A stretch of 64,000 nucleotides of DNA, taken from the NCBI RefSeq assembly GCF_001411555.2, contig NC_049907.1, forward strand, positions 30,957,001 through 31,021,000, read 5' to 3'. The position numbers were made by a program, and so were the translations under genes. Of this stretch, positions 11,795-22,923 are shown piece by piece (the first letter of the stretch is position 1; each line of letters begins with the position of its first letter). This stretch comes from Juglans regia (lineage: Eukaryota > Streptophyta > Magnoliopsida > Fagales > Juglandaceae). The notes under the pieces were generated by a model, which was not told where the DNA came from, did not search any database, and saw only the letters and a list, made by a program, of their open reading frames with translations.

Positions 11795-12359
11795 GAGCAT
11801 TGACAATGGTCTAGCTATTGTCAAATCTAAAATTTGGCTAAAAGTTGAGATTTTAGCTAAAATCAAAACCATTGAAAATATTAATCTACATTGGACTATC
11901 TATCTCAAAATCAAAATAATAATATAATATTGTGTATTTTAATAATAATATGTTTTAGTAATTTTTTTTTTATATTTTGCAAAGATACTCCATATATTAA
12001 TTAATAATATAATATTTACTTAAAATTATCATTTCCCAACTATTTTTTATATCAACCTAATTATCGAACATAATAGAACCTTGTTTACAAAAAATATTTT
12101 TTGGAAAATCCGAACATAATATAGCCTTGTTTATTAATGAAAGTTTTAAAAAGAATTTAATAAAGTTTTATTGATTATTTGTGAATAAAATATGGGTTTG
12201 ATGGGTAAATAGTGACTCCAATTTTGAAAATTTGTATGAAGTTATTGTAGTCCAAAGTCTAAACTAAATGTTTTTAGCTAATCCAATGCAAGTCATTTAT
12301 ACAAAACTTAACTAAATTTTATATTTCACTAGCATTTGGCTAGTCTAATGTCACTGCTC
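11795..12359. mobile_element. Harbinger-type MITE, internally deleted derivative of its neighbour
   Basis: The ends GAGCATTGACAATGG (11795) and, in reverse complement, GAGCAGTGACATTAG are imperfect inverted repeats. TTA flanks both sides (11792-11794, 12360-12362), the 3-bp duplication of PIF/Harbinger elements. The 565-bp interior is AT-rich and non-coding. Its left about 375 bp matches the left arm of the adjacent element (12363 onward). Its right about 190 bp matches that element's right arm (about 15478-15669), with one junction near 12171. It therefore looks like a deletion derivative. Confidence 0.85.
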
Positions 12360-13124
12360 TTAGAGCATTGACAATGGTTTAGCCATTGTCAAGTCTAAAA
12401 TTTGGCTAAAAGTTGAGGTTTTGGGTAAAGTCAAAAGCCATTGAAGATATTAATCCACATTGGACTATCTATCCCAAAGTCAAAATAATAATATAATATT
12501 ATGTATTTTAATAATATTTTTTTTATATTTTACAAATACACTCTATATATTAATTAATAATTTAATTTTTACTTAAAATCATTGTTTCCCAACTATTTTT
12601 TTCATCAACCTAATTATCCAATAAACACATTTTGCCATCCTTTCTCACACCCAACAATCACATATACCCTGTGTTAATTTTTAGTACTTTTATTATTCAA
12701 CATTTCTATTTTTATTGTTAAAATGACATTAATGTTTGTTATGACATTAATGTATTTGACATTTACATTAGTCTGAAAAATTGGATTAAAAGTACTATAT
12801 TATGCATAGTCTTGTTTATTATTAATGTAGCCTTGTTTACTAATGGACATAACATACCGTTGTTTTCACAAAAAATATTTTTTGGAAAATCTGGACATAA
12901 TATAGCCTTGTTTACTAATGAAAGTTTGAAAAAGAACTTAATAAAGCCATGCAGTCTATTGTGGAGTAATTTGTCCAAGAACACAGTCTATATCACACAC
13001 ATTAATAACGATATCTGTCCATTGTCAATAATTTCAAAATACAACACTTTCAGCAATGCAATTTATGCCAACACCAACACTTTGCTGAATCAAAATACAA
13101 ATTATTTAAGCAATGCAATCCAAC

Positions 13125-13994
13125 CCACCAGTTAGGGGTGTAACTGGTTCAGTCCAGTCCGGTTTTTGACAAAATTTAGGACTGAACTGGTATGTACTAG
13201 TTTTGTATTTTCCAAAACTGATTACGCACCGGTTAGCCTCGTAAACCGATATCTTCGGTTTTACCAGTTTCCGGCCCGGTTTTTCAATTTTTTAAAATGT
13301 AAGTTTGTCATTAAAATGTAAAAATTTGTTAATAAAAAAATCTGTTCTAAAAATCTGTTCCTATTAAAAATCTACACTACTAAAAAAATATGTTTTAGTA
13401 AAAAACTTAGTATTAGTTTTAAACTTATATATTAGTATAGCTATATAATATATTAGACTATATAATAATATTAATATTATACTATTAGTATAGTTATATA
13501 TTATTATTAGTCATATTAGTATAGCTATATAATATATTAGACTATATATAATATAATTTAAAATATATATTTTATGTTTAAAGCATATGATCAATTAAAT
13601 TCTCATCTTCAAGATTAAACTTTTATTTTATAAATTATAATAACATTATCTTATATACAATTATATTAATAACATATGATCAAACAAATTACAAATGTTC
13701 ATATTTAAGATTAACATTTTATGTTATAATTTATAATTTATAATATGAAATTATTTCATATATGATATATAATTATATATATTATATATAAACATTTCAC
13801 ATAATTATATATTATATATAAAACTTATATATAAAATATTAATTTTTATATTTTTTTCCCCAAACTGGTCCGGTCCCAGAAATCGTAGAACCGAAACTGG
13901 ACCGGTTCCGACCTGTTTGCATAATTCAAGAACCGGTTCTAGACCGGACCGATTTTCCAGTTTTCCGGTTTAAATTTACACCGCTACCACAAGT
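13125..13994. mobile_element. Non-autonomous hAT element (13133-13986) with target duplications
   Basis: The ends are TAGGGGTGTAA at 13133 and TTACACCGCTA at 13976-13986, an 11-bp inverted repeat with one mismatch. Flanking 8-bp direct repeats CCACCAGT (13125-13132) and CCACAAGT (13987-13994) differ at one base. Both subterminal zones are rich in CCGGTT words in both orientations. The middle is more than 85% A+T and non-coding. It interrupts the Harbinger element. Confidence 0.88.
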
Positions 13995-14245
13995 CCACAA
14001 AAATTTAAAAATTTACAACATAAGCACCCACAGGCTATTCATCCATTTACAAGTTGTGTATCATCCATGTCAAACACAAAAACCAGATTATCCATTTCAA
14101 CCAAAATAATATGTCCAGGTCTCCAAAGGCAAAAGAAAAACAAGCCACTTCAATTGTGCATATACTAGATCTCATCCATAAAAATATGACCTTAGTTGCT
14201 ACCTAGCCACATGTTGCTGGGCAGTCACTAAAATCAGAACAAAAA

Positions 14246-14790
14246 TAATTTGCCGAGCCAGTTACACACCTCCATAAGGTGTGGATGGAGATGTAGATGT
14301 ACCTCTGGAATGGGACTTCAATGCCTCAAAAATTTCCATTTGAATATTAAGGAAGTATTCTTGCTGCATGGCATTCATGCCAATAAGATCCAATCTCATC
14401 ATCTTCGCCTCGAACTTTTTCTTTTTTAGTTAAAATTCTGTACATCTACCGCGATCTACCTTCAACACAGTTGTTCTCTACTCTACATGCACCGGTGTCT
14501 ATCCTCGGTCATTCGAGCTAAGGTCATGTTGATCTCGGCATCATGGCCTTCCTGGAACTTTCGTTTGCTCTCCTTTTCATTCTCCACTTTTTTGCCTGAA
14601 GGTCTCTCACCAAGAACCTCTGTGTTCTCCACCACAGAGTCTATAGCAACTTCTCGTTCTCCTCCACAGGGTTATGATGTGTTGCTGCCATTTTGGGCGA
14701 TATCTCAAAAGACACCAACAATGCTCCATTGTGAAGTTCGCCTTCTCCATATCTTTGTACATAAGTTTTTCTTTTCCAATCTACAAAGAT
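14246..14790 (-). pseudogene. Harbinger ORF1 (Myb/NAM-associated type) remnant
   Basis: Read right to left, pieces of the second protein of PIF/Harbinger elements are visible. FTMEHCWCLLRYRPKWQQH at about 14690-14750 is the region after the Myb-like domain. ERPSGKKVENEKESKRKFQE at about 14560-14620 is the conserved basic segment. The C-terminus is MNAMQQEYFLNIQMEIFEAL, ending at about 14246. Frames change near 14480 and 14660. In active elements ORF1 binds DNA and helps the DDE transposase. Plant annotations often call such relatives NAM-associated or glutathione transferase T3-like proteins. Confidence 0.78.
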
Positions 14791-15769
14791 GAAAAAATAT
14801 TATTAGCTCATAAATCAGCCCTACATAGTTCGACTGAGTACCGCCACAAATCAAATTTGAATTTCCTCAATCATCCACTAAATCAAACACCCAAATCCAT
14901 TGCAATGAGGATAGAATAACATTGATCTAGAAATGAGTGACATATAATGACATTGATCTAAAATACAAACCCAAAAGGAAACCACTAAAATACAACCACT
15001 AAAATCAGCAAAATACATCCAACAAGAGCAAAGATTAGCACAAAATCAAGTAAGATCAATGAGAAATTCCAGAAATTTTTACCCTTGCATATATTCAAAC
15101 CAAAATACAGAGTCTCAGAGAGGTAGTCTAGGTCTTTGGATCGAAGATCCACACAAGGTGTCGTAGCACAGGCCAGAAGGAAGCTAGCTGCCAATTGTCG
15201 GTGTAGAACAAACACGAAGGGCTGCTATTTGGTCCTTCACCCAGGCCAACGAAAGGACAATGGACAACGAAGAGAGAAAGAGGGAGAAAGGAACTGTCAG
15301 GTGAAGCTCTACAAGAGAAAGGGAGAGAAAGTGACTGTCAGGCTCAAGAGAAAGGGAGAGAAACAGAGACAAAGGGTATCGGGCTCGAGAGGAAGGGAGG
15401 GAAAGGGAGATAGAAGAGAAAAAAAAAAAAGAGAGAGAGAGAAAGGAAAGTATAAAGCATGGGAAAAGGGAACCATTGGTGATTATTTGTCAATAAAATA
15501 TGGATTTGATCTGTAAACAGTGCCTTGCCAACTTTGGATTTTTGTTTTGAGTTACTATAGCTCAAAATCTAATCTAAATGTTTTTAGCTAGTCCAATGCA
15601 GCTCATTTATACAAAATTTAGCTATATTTTGGATTTAACTGTCATTTGACTAGTCCAATACTAGTGCTCTTAGGGGAGAAGGTCTTTCCTTGGTTGTATA
15701 AACTGAAGGCAGAGTTTGCCTAGGCCAAATAGTTTTCTTCGTGTTTTCCTGACAATGAAATTAATGGCT

Positions 15770-16097
15770 GGTTTGGATAGTGAGATGAGATGATATGTGA
15801 ATAGTAGTTAAATGACTTGAGTTGAGATATTTTATAGGATTTTGAAAAAGAAGAAAGAAAAAGTTAAATAAAATATTATAATGTTAAAATATTGTTATAA
15901 TATAATTTTTAAATATAATTTTTTTTTTGATATTCGGAAAATTTGAATTGTTTTTTGTGTTTTGTTTAGAAGTTTGGAAAAATTGTAATGATTAGCTGAA
16001 AAAGTTAAAAATTTGAAATTAAAAAAATATTTGTGTTTGTGATGTTTGGATATTGAAATAAGATGAGATGAGATTAGAGACTTTTGTTATCCAGACC
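15770..16097. mobile_element. AT-rich small inverted-repeat element, 328 bp
   Basis: The left end GGTTTGGATAGTGAGATGAG pairs imperfectly with the reversed right end, which starts GGTCTGGATAACAAAAGTC. GAGATGA/GATGAG words recur just inside both ends. It is non-coding. It resembles the nested element at 1042-1240 and probably belongs to the same family. Target duplication was not resolved. Confidence 0.6.
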
Positions 16098-16122
16098 AAG
16101 CAGGTGCCACTAACAAGTAATT

Positions 16123-16490
16123 GATGGAGGAAGATATAACTGATCTGTGGGCACGGCTATTTCTTACTGAATAGAATGATACTGAAGCAGCAATAGCCAG
16201 AGAAGGAACGAACTACTTAGTGGGTAAAACTATGATTGAGAAGCATGTAATTAGTAGAGAGGCTTTTACATCCATTATATAATTTTAGAAGCATTATAGT
16301 GGATCTAAAAGCCTTGAAACTGGACGCTGAAATCATTCTCGTTGAGATTGGGGAACACATGATCTACTTATTCGAATTTGAATCCACAAAAGATATGCAA
16401 CCGGTTTGGTCAGGTAAACCCGTACATGGATGTTTGATCTTAATCTTATTTGTCGAAGACGATTTGATGGCCTCACTCCACCTTCTGAAA
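16123..16490 (+). pseudogene. Fragment of a second LINE ORF1 (DUF4283)
   Basis: Translation starting at ATG 16123 gives MEEDITDLWARLFLTE, closely parallel to the start of the ORF1 at 6077. It continues in changing frames through VGKTMIEKHVISREAFTS, FEFESTKDMQPVWSGKPV and RRFDGLTPPSE near 16460. This is the DUF4283 order. It ends at about 16490, 45 bp before the Tekay-like retrotransposon. No matching ORF1 text is obvious beyond that element, so the piece was already truncated. Confidence 0.75.
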
Positions 16491-16926
16491 ATTGCTCCAA
16501 AAGTTGTAGCCAAGAGAGTCTGATGTAGATAGGGTGCAACGCCCCAAATCCGGGTGGCTTGGAGAATTACTACTTGTCACTCATAAACATGTCTCCCAAC
16601 ACATCCAAAGAAAATTCTCCAAAAACATCATAAATGAAATCAATCTCAAATCTTCTCAATAATCTCATTACAAACTCCACACAATCTTTAATGCAATAAT
16701 AATAAATCAAAGGGGTCCATAACCACCCGGTAGTCATAACAAACCAACTAAATATTTCATAAATCTTACTAAACTCAAGACATAAATAAAACTCAAAGAC
16801 ATTAAGACCAAGAACACCAGAAGTCCTTCTACCAACATCTCCTCAGCTTAAACACAAACAGCATTCTAATCCAGGTCCTCATTTGGACTCACCACATCAT
16901 CTGAAAAATATTATAATGATAGGGGG

Positions 16927-16944
16927 TGAGTTATCAACAACTCA
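16927..16944 (-). other. LTR hairpin before acceptor-like CAG (Tekay-like LTR)
   Basis: TGAGTT and AACTCA pair over a 6-nt loop. The hairpin lies 24 nt before the TTTTTCAG at 16901-16908 (minus strand). The right LTR has the same hairpin with one mismatch near 26541-26558. Equivalent hairpins occur in other LTRs of this window. Confidence 0.6.
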
Positions 16945-17761
16945 GTAAGCAGAAATCATATGCTAGCGTGCAAACATGAGCATTTATAAAGTAGACTATG
17001 TAGAACAAAATATTTTCCAGAGTTATCATGCAGAACAGAACATATTTTCAAAATAACAGAGTGATGGTTTTAAGACAAGTAAAATCCATAGTACTTTGGC
17101 ACGACATAAACTGAGTATCATCATCAGATCAAAACAAAGCATCAAACAGAGCAGAGACCATGTTTCACCCCCGTGGTAAGGTTGTGCTAACCCCGGTGGC
17201 CAAACCAGGCAGAGACAGAGGTGAAATCTTCCCTTTATTCTTCTCGGAGCCCCGAGTGTGCACACAGGAAAGACCACAATAAAATCACTTTGTTTCCAAA
17301 GTGGGTGCACTCAGAGACAGAGAAGTTGGTACCAACCCAAGCAAAGCAGAGCATAACAGAGCAGAGCAGAGCAAAGCAGAGACAGAGTTAGATACGAAAA
17401 CAAGTACACCATGCCAAAGGTTTTCAGGTGTCATATCAAAATAGAATCAGACAGTTTACACACACTGAACACAAAAGCCAGAATATCTTTTAAAATAAAT
17501 GCACAACTTTTCATATTCTCAATATCGCTCATTTTTCAGATTTCAGAAACCACATGACAGAATTTAGCTCATGTCTACACAATGCATGTCAGAACATATT
17601 TTTCTCTTTTTCACACAGATTTCATGAATAATGCAGAATAGTGACCGAGGTTGATCTTTGTTTTCACAAGTTCCCAACACAACACAAATTATGCAAGTTT
17701 TCATAAAATCAACCTCAGTCTTATTAACTTGTATAAAACCCAGCATAGGAACCCCGCTTAC

Positions 17762-17818
17762 CTAACTCCTGCAGCGTATTATCTATACCTTAAAATTGAC
17801 CTCTATCAATCTCGTCGC
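17762..17818 (-). other. Micro-exon-like unit in LTR, 57 nt
   Basis: On the minus strand an acceptor-like T-rich stretch ending GAATAG precedes GCGACGAGATTGATAG, and the unit ends AG|GTAAGC at 17762/17761. The start word GYGACSRATT recurs in the LTRs at 44164-44205 and 57341-57401 at the same place. In the other LTR of this element the donor reads GGAAAGC (near 27374), so that copy has lost it. Confidence 0.5.
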
Positions 17819-18865
17819 CTATTCATAAAAAAAATATATAAACTAAGTGTTAAAAGAAAATAACACAACCTCCATCTAAATAATTAAAACCCACAATTCC
17901 AAACCATATTATAGCAAAAATAGTTTACTAAGTCAACCAAGTAGTAACCTGGACAGCCCTAAATTCAATCCAAAATAACATATACTAATCTTAATATTTA
18001 CTAAAACACCTTCCAAAGCCAACGTCCAACACCAATAATAAAAAATTCTAAGACCATTCTAATACAAAGTGTTGGCTTACTCACTTAAATTACCAAGAAC
18101 TAGGAATCACAAGCCACGGAAGTCCAAGAACTGACGAAAAGCAAACTCAACTCACGGCAACAACAAACTGCAGAAATGAGGATAAAATCAAAATAAATTC
18201 GAAGAGGAAACGGCATAAGTACGCTACAGCAATGAGAAATTCCAGCAAAGGCTTCAATGCCTACCCGAAACACACCAACCCGAAATACTCACCACGCACA
18301 ACACCCAGACTCACAAAACGCAACCCAACCTCACGGCCAAAACAGAAGCTGCAGAAAAAGAGATTAAATCAAACCAAAAACAAAGGAGCAGATTATGCAC
18401 AGTTTCAGTAGATGAAACCGAAACCTAAAGGGATGAGAAGAAAACACTTACCAGACGAAAAAAATGGAGGGATGAGAGGTACTGCTCCCTGACTTGTAGA
18501 GGAAGAACAGAAACGTAAAAAAAATGGAAAGAAACAGAGATGCAGCAGACGGCAACTCACTGGAATAAGATGCAGCGCAAGAGAGAAACCGAAACAATGA
18601 GGAAGTCTAGGGCATGGGATTCGGAACCTCAAAATAATGCCAACAACTGGAAATAAAGATGAAACCGAAAAGAAAAGAGAGACGTGCACGAGAGAGGTGC
18701 GGGAGAAACTGAAACTGCGGAAGAGATGGGAGAAAGAAATGAAAAACAGAGGAGATATTCATACCTCCCAAAACGACGCCGCTCGGTGGTCTCACTAGAC
18801 ACTAAAATGGCTTGGCCATTTTCACGCACTGATCCGGGCCACTGATGAAGAAACTGGGCCTTACA

Positions 18866-18876
18866 TCCTCCTCCCC
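18866..18876 (-). promoter_or_regulatory. Polypurine tract of the Tekay-like element
   Basis: GGGGAGGAGGA on the minus strand directly abuts the 3' LTR start TGTAAGG. This is the expected primer site for plus-strand DNA synthesis. Confidence 0.85.
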
Positions 18877-18903
18877 TTACAAGAATTCCGTCCTCGGAAT
18901 TCA

Positions 18904-20760
18904 CTACAAGCTATAAGAGCTCTCTTCGAACAAGTGAGGATACTTGACTCGCATCTCTTCCTCGAATTCCCATGATGCTTCATTAGTAGCATGATTATTC
19001 CGCAATACTTTAACCAAGGAAATAGTTCGATTCCGCAACACTTGCTCTTTCCTGTCCAGAATCCATAATGGTTCCTCGGTGTAGGTCATGTCTTCTTGAA
19101 TCTGCAAGGGTTCATGATCTATGATGTGAGTGGGGTCATGTATATACTTCCTCAACATGGACACATGGAACACATTATGCACTCCCGAGAACGCTGGTGG
19201 TAGAGCCACCCTGTACGCCACCTGTCCAATCCGATCAAGAATCTCAAACAGCTGAATGTATCTAGGGCTCAACTTACCCTTCTTTCCGAATCTCATAACT
19301 CCTTTCATTGGTGAAATCTTCAAGAATACCTTATCTCCAATCTCAAACTCTAACTGACGGCGGCGTTTATCTGCATAACTCTTCTGTTGGCTTTGAGCAG
19401 CTTTCATTCTGGCCCGAATGGTATCTATCTTTTCTGTGGTCTGCTGAATAATCTCTGGCCCAAGAAGTTTTCTTTCACCTACTTCATCCCAATACAATGG
19501 AGATCTACATCTCCTGCCATATAAAACCTCGTAAGGTGCCATCTCAATGCTAGCCTGGAAACTATTATTATATGCAAACTCAACCAATGGTAAATGTTGC
19601 ATCCAAGATCCCTTGAAATCCATTAAGCATGCCCTCAACATGTCTTCTAAAATCTGAATAGTTCTTTCTGATTGTCCATCTGTCTGAGGGTGAAAAGCAG
19701 TACTGAAACTTAACTGAGTACCCATTGCTTCTTGTAAGCTTCGCCAGAACTTAGAGGTAAAACGAGGATCTCTATCTGACACAATGGATACCGGTACTCC
19801 ATGCAACCTCACTATCTCCCGTACATACAGTTCCACTAGTTTCTCTAGTTTATAAGAAACTTTAATGGGCACAAAACGGGCGGTCTTCGTTAAGCGATCC
19901 ACGATCACCCATATAGCATCTTGCCCGCTTACGGTCCTTGGTAGACCTGTCACGAAATCCATGGAGATATGTTCCCATTTCCACTCTGGAATCTGAAGTG
20001 GCTGTAATAATCCTGCAGGTCTCTGATGTTCCGCCTTCACTTGTTGGCAAGTCAGGCATTGTTCTACAAATTTAGCAATTTCTCTTTTCATGCCATTCCA
20101 CCAAAAGGACTCTCTCAAATCCCGATACATCTTGGTACTCCCTGGGTGAACAGTGTACAAAGAACGGTGTGCCTCTTCAAGAATTAACCTTTTTAGTTCA
20201 TCATCAGCAGGTATGCATACTCTACCCCTAAACCTCAAAATTCCATCCTTGGAAACACAAAAATCAGGTTTGTCCTCGTTTCCGATCCCTTCCATTAACT
20301 TCACCAACCCTGAGTCCACTTTCTGAGCAGCTTTGATTCTATCTATCAAAGCAGGTTGAACCACTAAACTGGCCATGAAAGCATTTGTATCACTAGCAAT
20401 GACTTCGATACTGGCTCTTTCTAAATCCATTAGCAACCTATGCTGAGTGGTAATAGCTGCAACTGTCGATCCCACTGACTTCCTACTTAGAGCGTCGGCT
20501 ACAACATTAGCTTTGCCTGGGTGATAATTAATGGTGCAATCATAATCCTTGATCAACTCAAGCCACCTCCTTTGCCTCATGTTTAATTCTTTTTGGGTAA
20601 AGAAATACTTCAAACTCTTGTGATCCGTATAAATTTTGCACTTTTCCCCATACAAGTAATGTCTCCAAAGCTTAAGTGCAAAAATAACTGCCGCGAGTTT
20701 TAGATCATGAGTGGCATAATTCTGCTCATACACTTTCAATTGGCGTGAGGCATAAGCTAT
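18904..20760 (-). CDS. Tekay-like Pol, RNase H end, integrase and chromodomain-like tail
   Basis: Open for over 610 codons. RNase H ends with [11 protein letters not shown] and VADALSRKS. The integrase zinc-binding H-H-C-C region ([21 protein letters not shown]) follows at about residues 190-240. Then come the catalytic Asp in SMDFVTGLP, the Asp in IVSDRDPRF and the Glu in [13 protein letters not shown]. The C-terminal part has [13 protein letters not shown] and a chromodomain-like segment ([28 protein letters not shown]), as in Tekay/Del chromoviruses. It is part of one polyprotein with the segment at 22924-24059. The nested solo LTR at 20766-22918 separates them within RNase H. Integrase inserts the element's DNA copy in chromatin. 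Confidence 0.93.
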   Translation of the reverse strand: MAYASRQLKVYEQNYATHDLKLAAVIFALKLWRHYLYGEKCKIYTDHKSLKYFFTQKELNMRQRRWLELIKDYDCTINYHPGKANVVADALSRKSVGSTVAAITTQHRLLMDLERASIEVIASDTNAFMASLVVQPALIDRIKAAQKVDSGLVKLMEGIGNEDKPDFCVSKDGILRFRGRVCIPADDELKRLILEEAHRSLYTVHPGSTKMYRDLRESFWWNGMKREIAKFVEQCLTCQQVKAEHQRPAGLLQPLQIPEWKWEHISMDFVTGLPRTVSGQDAIWVIVDRLTKTARFVPIKVSYKLEKLVELYVREIVRLHGVPVSIVSDRDPRFTSKFWRSLQEAMGTQLSFSTAFHPQTDGQSERTIQILEDMLRACLMDFKGSWMQHLPLVEFAYNNSFQASIEMAPYEVLYGRRCRSPLYWDEVGERKLLGPEIIQQTTEKIDTIRARMKAAQSQQKSYADKRRRQLEFEIGDKVFLKISPMKGVMRFGKKGKLSPRYIQLFEILDRIGQVAYRVALPPAFSGVHNVFHVSMLRKYIHDPTHIIDHEPLQIQEDMTYTEEPLWILDRKEQVLRNRTISLVKVLRNNHATNEASWEFEEEMRVKYPHLFEESSYSL

Positions 20761-20924
20761 AACCTTGATAGAACCCCGTGTTTAGTGGCCCATGGCCAAG
20801 GCCCTAGCCATGTGGGGACAAGGCTAGAGAACCCCAAAATAGCCTTAGGGGCATGCCGTGGGGCCTGCCTTGACATGCCCAGGGTGCCCAAGGGGGCTGG
20901 TGACCAAACCAGCCCATTCAGCAT

Positions 20925-21250
20925 GCAGCCCGCACGCCCAGCGCGCAGCCCAGCACGCCCAGCGCGCACAGCACGCATGCCGCGCGCGCGCGCAGCACGC
21001 AGCACGCCCAGCGTGCGCGCCCCGCACGCCCAGCGCGCCCCGCGCGCGCACGCCTCGCCAGCGCGCAGCGCCCACACCTGCGCGCACAGGCCCGCGCGCA
21101 CGCCCAGCGCGCGCGCGCCCCAGCGCCCCAGCGCCCCAGCGCCCCAGCAGGCCCAGCGCCCCAGCGCCCAGCGCCCAGCGCCCAGGCAGCCTGCCTGGGC
21201 CATGCCAGCCTGCCCACGCCCAGACCAGCCCAGGGCCCTGCCAGCCAGCT
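20925..21250. repeat. GC-rich CAGCGC/CACGCC degenerate repeat
   Basis: More than 300 bp built from short words such as CAGCGCGC, CACGCCCAG and CAGCGCCC. It is strikingly GC- and CpG-rich inside an AT-rich window. It lies about 150 bp upstream of the TATA box of the solo LTR. Long Ala/Arg/Pro-rich ORFs in all frames here are composition artefacts. Confidence 0.85.
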
Positions 21251-21395
21251 CCCAGCAGCCAACCTAGCCCACCCATGGGCTCATGCATGTCATGGGTCAA
21301 CTTGACCCATGCCACTATGTTATTTTTAATTAGTTATTTTTATTTAATTATTTACTTTACAAGGGACCTATTGGGGGTTTCCAAATTGTATTCTC

Positions 21396-21403
21396 TATAA
21401 ATA
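21396..21403 (+). promoter_or_regulatory. TATA box of the solo LTR
   Basis: TATAAATA in the context CTC-TATAAATA-GGA is a strong plant core promoter. Transcription would start about 30 bp downstream, before the 62-bp repeats. Confidence 0.7.
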
Positions 21404-21476
21404 GGACCCTTAGTCATTACATTCCCATCTTTTGGCAAAACTCTTAGAGAGAGAACATTGTTTGAGAGATCATCTT

Positions 21477-21600
21477 CGGTGCAAGAGCACTTGGGCAATT
21501 TGGGTGCAATCCGTGAATCCCAAATTGATTTATCATTTTCGGTGCAAGAGCACTTGGGCAATTTGGGTGCAATCCGTGAATCCCAAATTGATTTATTATT
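21477..21600 (+). repeat. Tandem repeat, 2 x 62 bp
   Basis: Two adjacent units beginning TCGGTGCAAGAGCACTTGGG (21477 and 21539) are almost identical. A third decayed partial unit (GTGCAATACGTGAATC) follows near 21621. They lie just downstream of the predicted start site, in the transcribed part of the LTR. Confidence 0.85.
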
Positions 21601-22199
21601 TTATGAGTTTAATCATTCCTTGTGCAATACGTGAATCAAGGCTTGATTGTTTATTTGTTCTTTGTTTGATTCTTGTTTATCTAAGAGCAATAGTGTTCTA
21701 TATATTGTTCTTGGAGGTTCATATTTGTTCTTGAAGTTCTTCCTCATTTTTACTCTTTCAATCCATTTGATTGTCAATTTCGGCCAACTAAGGTGTTATT
21801 CAACTTTCCATAAGTTGAAGTAACTCTTGTGTTGCCCTAGCCGAATACAAGTTGGTAAGACAAATCCCATTCGGCTATCCATTGCCATATTGGGAGTTGC
21901 CTAATCCATTCACCACACTTTCCATTTCTAGCTCAAACACTTAGGAAACTTTCCTAACTTCATCCCCATTCATTTCGGCTATTCAATCCTTGCAACCATA
22001 ATTTTCGACCAACAAAGGTGTTAGTCACTTTCCATAAGTTGATTTAATTCCTCTTGTTGCCCTAGCCGAAATCACATCTTTGGTAAGTCAAATCCCATTC
22101 GGCCATCTCTTGCCTTATTGGGACTTGCCTAATCACCATACTACATTCCTTCTTCATCCAACACAATTAGGAAACTTTCCTAATCCCAACCCTCTTCCA

Positions 22200-22690
22200 T
22201 TTCGGCAACCCTAGCTATCACCTTCCATATCCTACTTTGGAAACCCTAGCCACCACCACCACTTCCCATATTGGACAAACCCTAGCCGCCCCATCCTTTT
22301 CCCATTTTGGTAAACCCTAGCCGCCACAAACACTTACCATATTGAACTAACCCTAGCCGCCCATCCTCATTCCATATTTGGCAAACCCTAGCCGTCCATC
22401 CTCATTCCATATTTGGCCAACCCTAACCACCCATAATACCTTCCATATTTATTCCAAACAATTAGGAAACTTTCCTAATTTCGGCACTATCCCATTTTGA
22501 ACAACCCTAGCCGCCACACCTACTTTCCATTTAGGACAAACCCTAGCCACCACACTCTCTTACCATATTGAGCTAACCCTAGCCGCCACCCTCATTCCAT
22601 ATTCGGCAAACCCTAGCCGCCCCACCTTCTTTCCACTTCTAGCAAACCCTAGCCACCCACCTCATCATCCATTTCGGGAAACCCTAATAC
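22200..22690 (+). repeat. Degenerate AACCCTAGCC-rich repeat
   Basis: About a dozen copies of AAACCCTAGCCGCC-like words alternate with TTCCATATT-like words at irregular spacing of 30-60 bp. It is an LTR-internal repeat, not a telomere array, because the units are not contiguous 7-mers. Confidence 0.7.
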
Positions 22691-22923
22691 ACCCATAGCC
22701 GTGCATCATTCCATCATTCTACCCTACACTTACATCATCCAACCCCCAATATCCCATACTCTTACTAGCCGAAATACACAACCCCATATTGGCACATTGG
22801 TCATCTTGACCATTTTTGGACGTGGACCAAGCAAGAGAAGGACTTGGACTCGGTCACCTCAAGGTTACTATTGGCTTAGCAAGGCAAGTGTTTAGGGACT
22901 AGACCGGGGTCCCTAACAAACCT

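Larger units (their letters stand above)
12363..15669 (-). mobile_element. PIF/Harbinger element with ORF1 remnant, 3307 bp
   Basis: The ends GAGCATTGACAATGGTTTAG and, reversed, GAGCACTAGTATTGGACTAG match each other and the neighbouring MITE. TTA lies on both sides (12360-12362, 15670-15672), the left one shared with that MITE. It carries a decayed ORF1 on the minus strand (14246-14790). A purine-rich stretch at about 15240-15450 would be a CT-rich leader on the minus strand. No DDE transposase is present, so mobility would need help. A hAT derivative is nested at 13133-13986. About 12960-13120 and 13995-14245 hold no gene. Confidence 0.85.
16535..18865 (-). repeat. 3' LTR of the Tekay-like element, 2331 bp
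   Basis: In element orientation the LTR begins TGTAAGGCCCAG at 18865 and ends GGCGTTGCA at 16535. Besides a CT-rich zone resembling a plant 5' leader (about 18400-18780) it holds donor-like CTG|GTAAGT at 18451. A 57-nt micro-exon-like unit sits at 17762-17818, followed by donor GTAAGC at 17761. A perfect 6-bp hairpin is at 16927-16944 and a TTTTTCAG acceptor-like end at 16901. The GCAGAGC/ACAGAG words near 17340-17390 are a short degenerate repeat. No gene is encoded. Confidence 0.95.
20766..22918 (+). mobile_element. Solo LTR, 2153 bp, inserted in the RNase H gene
   Basis: Starts TGATAGAACCCCG and ends CGGGGTCCCTAACA, flanked by the 5-bp duplication AACCT (20761-20765, 22919-22923). Its removal rejoins the RNase H frame of the host element. 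A TATAAATA box at 21396-21403 gives plus orientation. It contains a GC-rich tract (20925-21250), a 62-bp tandem repeat (21477-21600) and a long CCCTAGCC-rich degenerate repeat (about 22200-22690). There is no internal retroviral coding, so it is best read as a solo LTR left by LTR-LTR recombination. The parent family is not otherwise in the window. Confidence 0.88.

Noticed and set aside
15136..15516. Arg/Lys/Glu-rich 126-codon ORF
   Set aside because: Low-complexity GAGA/GGGAGA text that is the antisense of a CT-rich leader in the Harbinger element.
20785..21400. Long Ala/Arg/Pro-rich ORFs on both strands
   Set aside because: All frames are open because the GC-rich repeat has few stops; no domain, no start context, and the repeat lies in an LTR.
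22200..22690. Interstitial telomere array
   Set aside because: Words contain CCCTAG but are not contiguous TTTAGGG 7-mers; they alternate with other LTR text.
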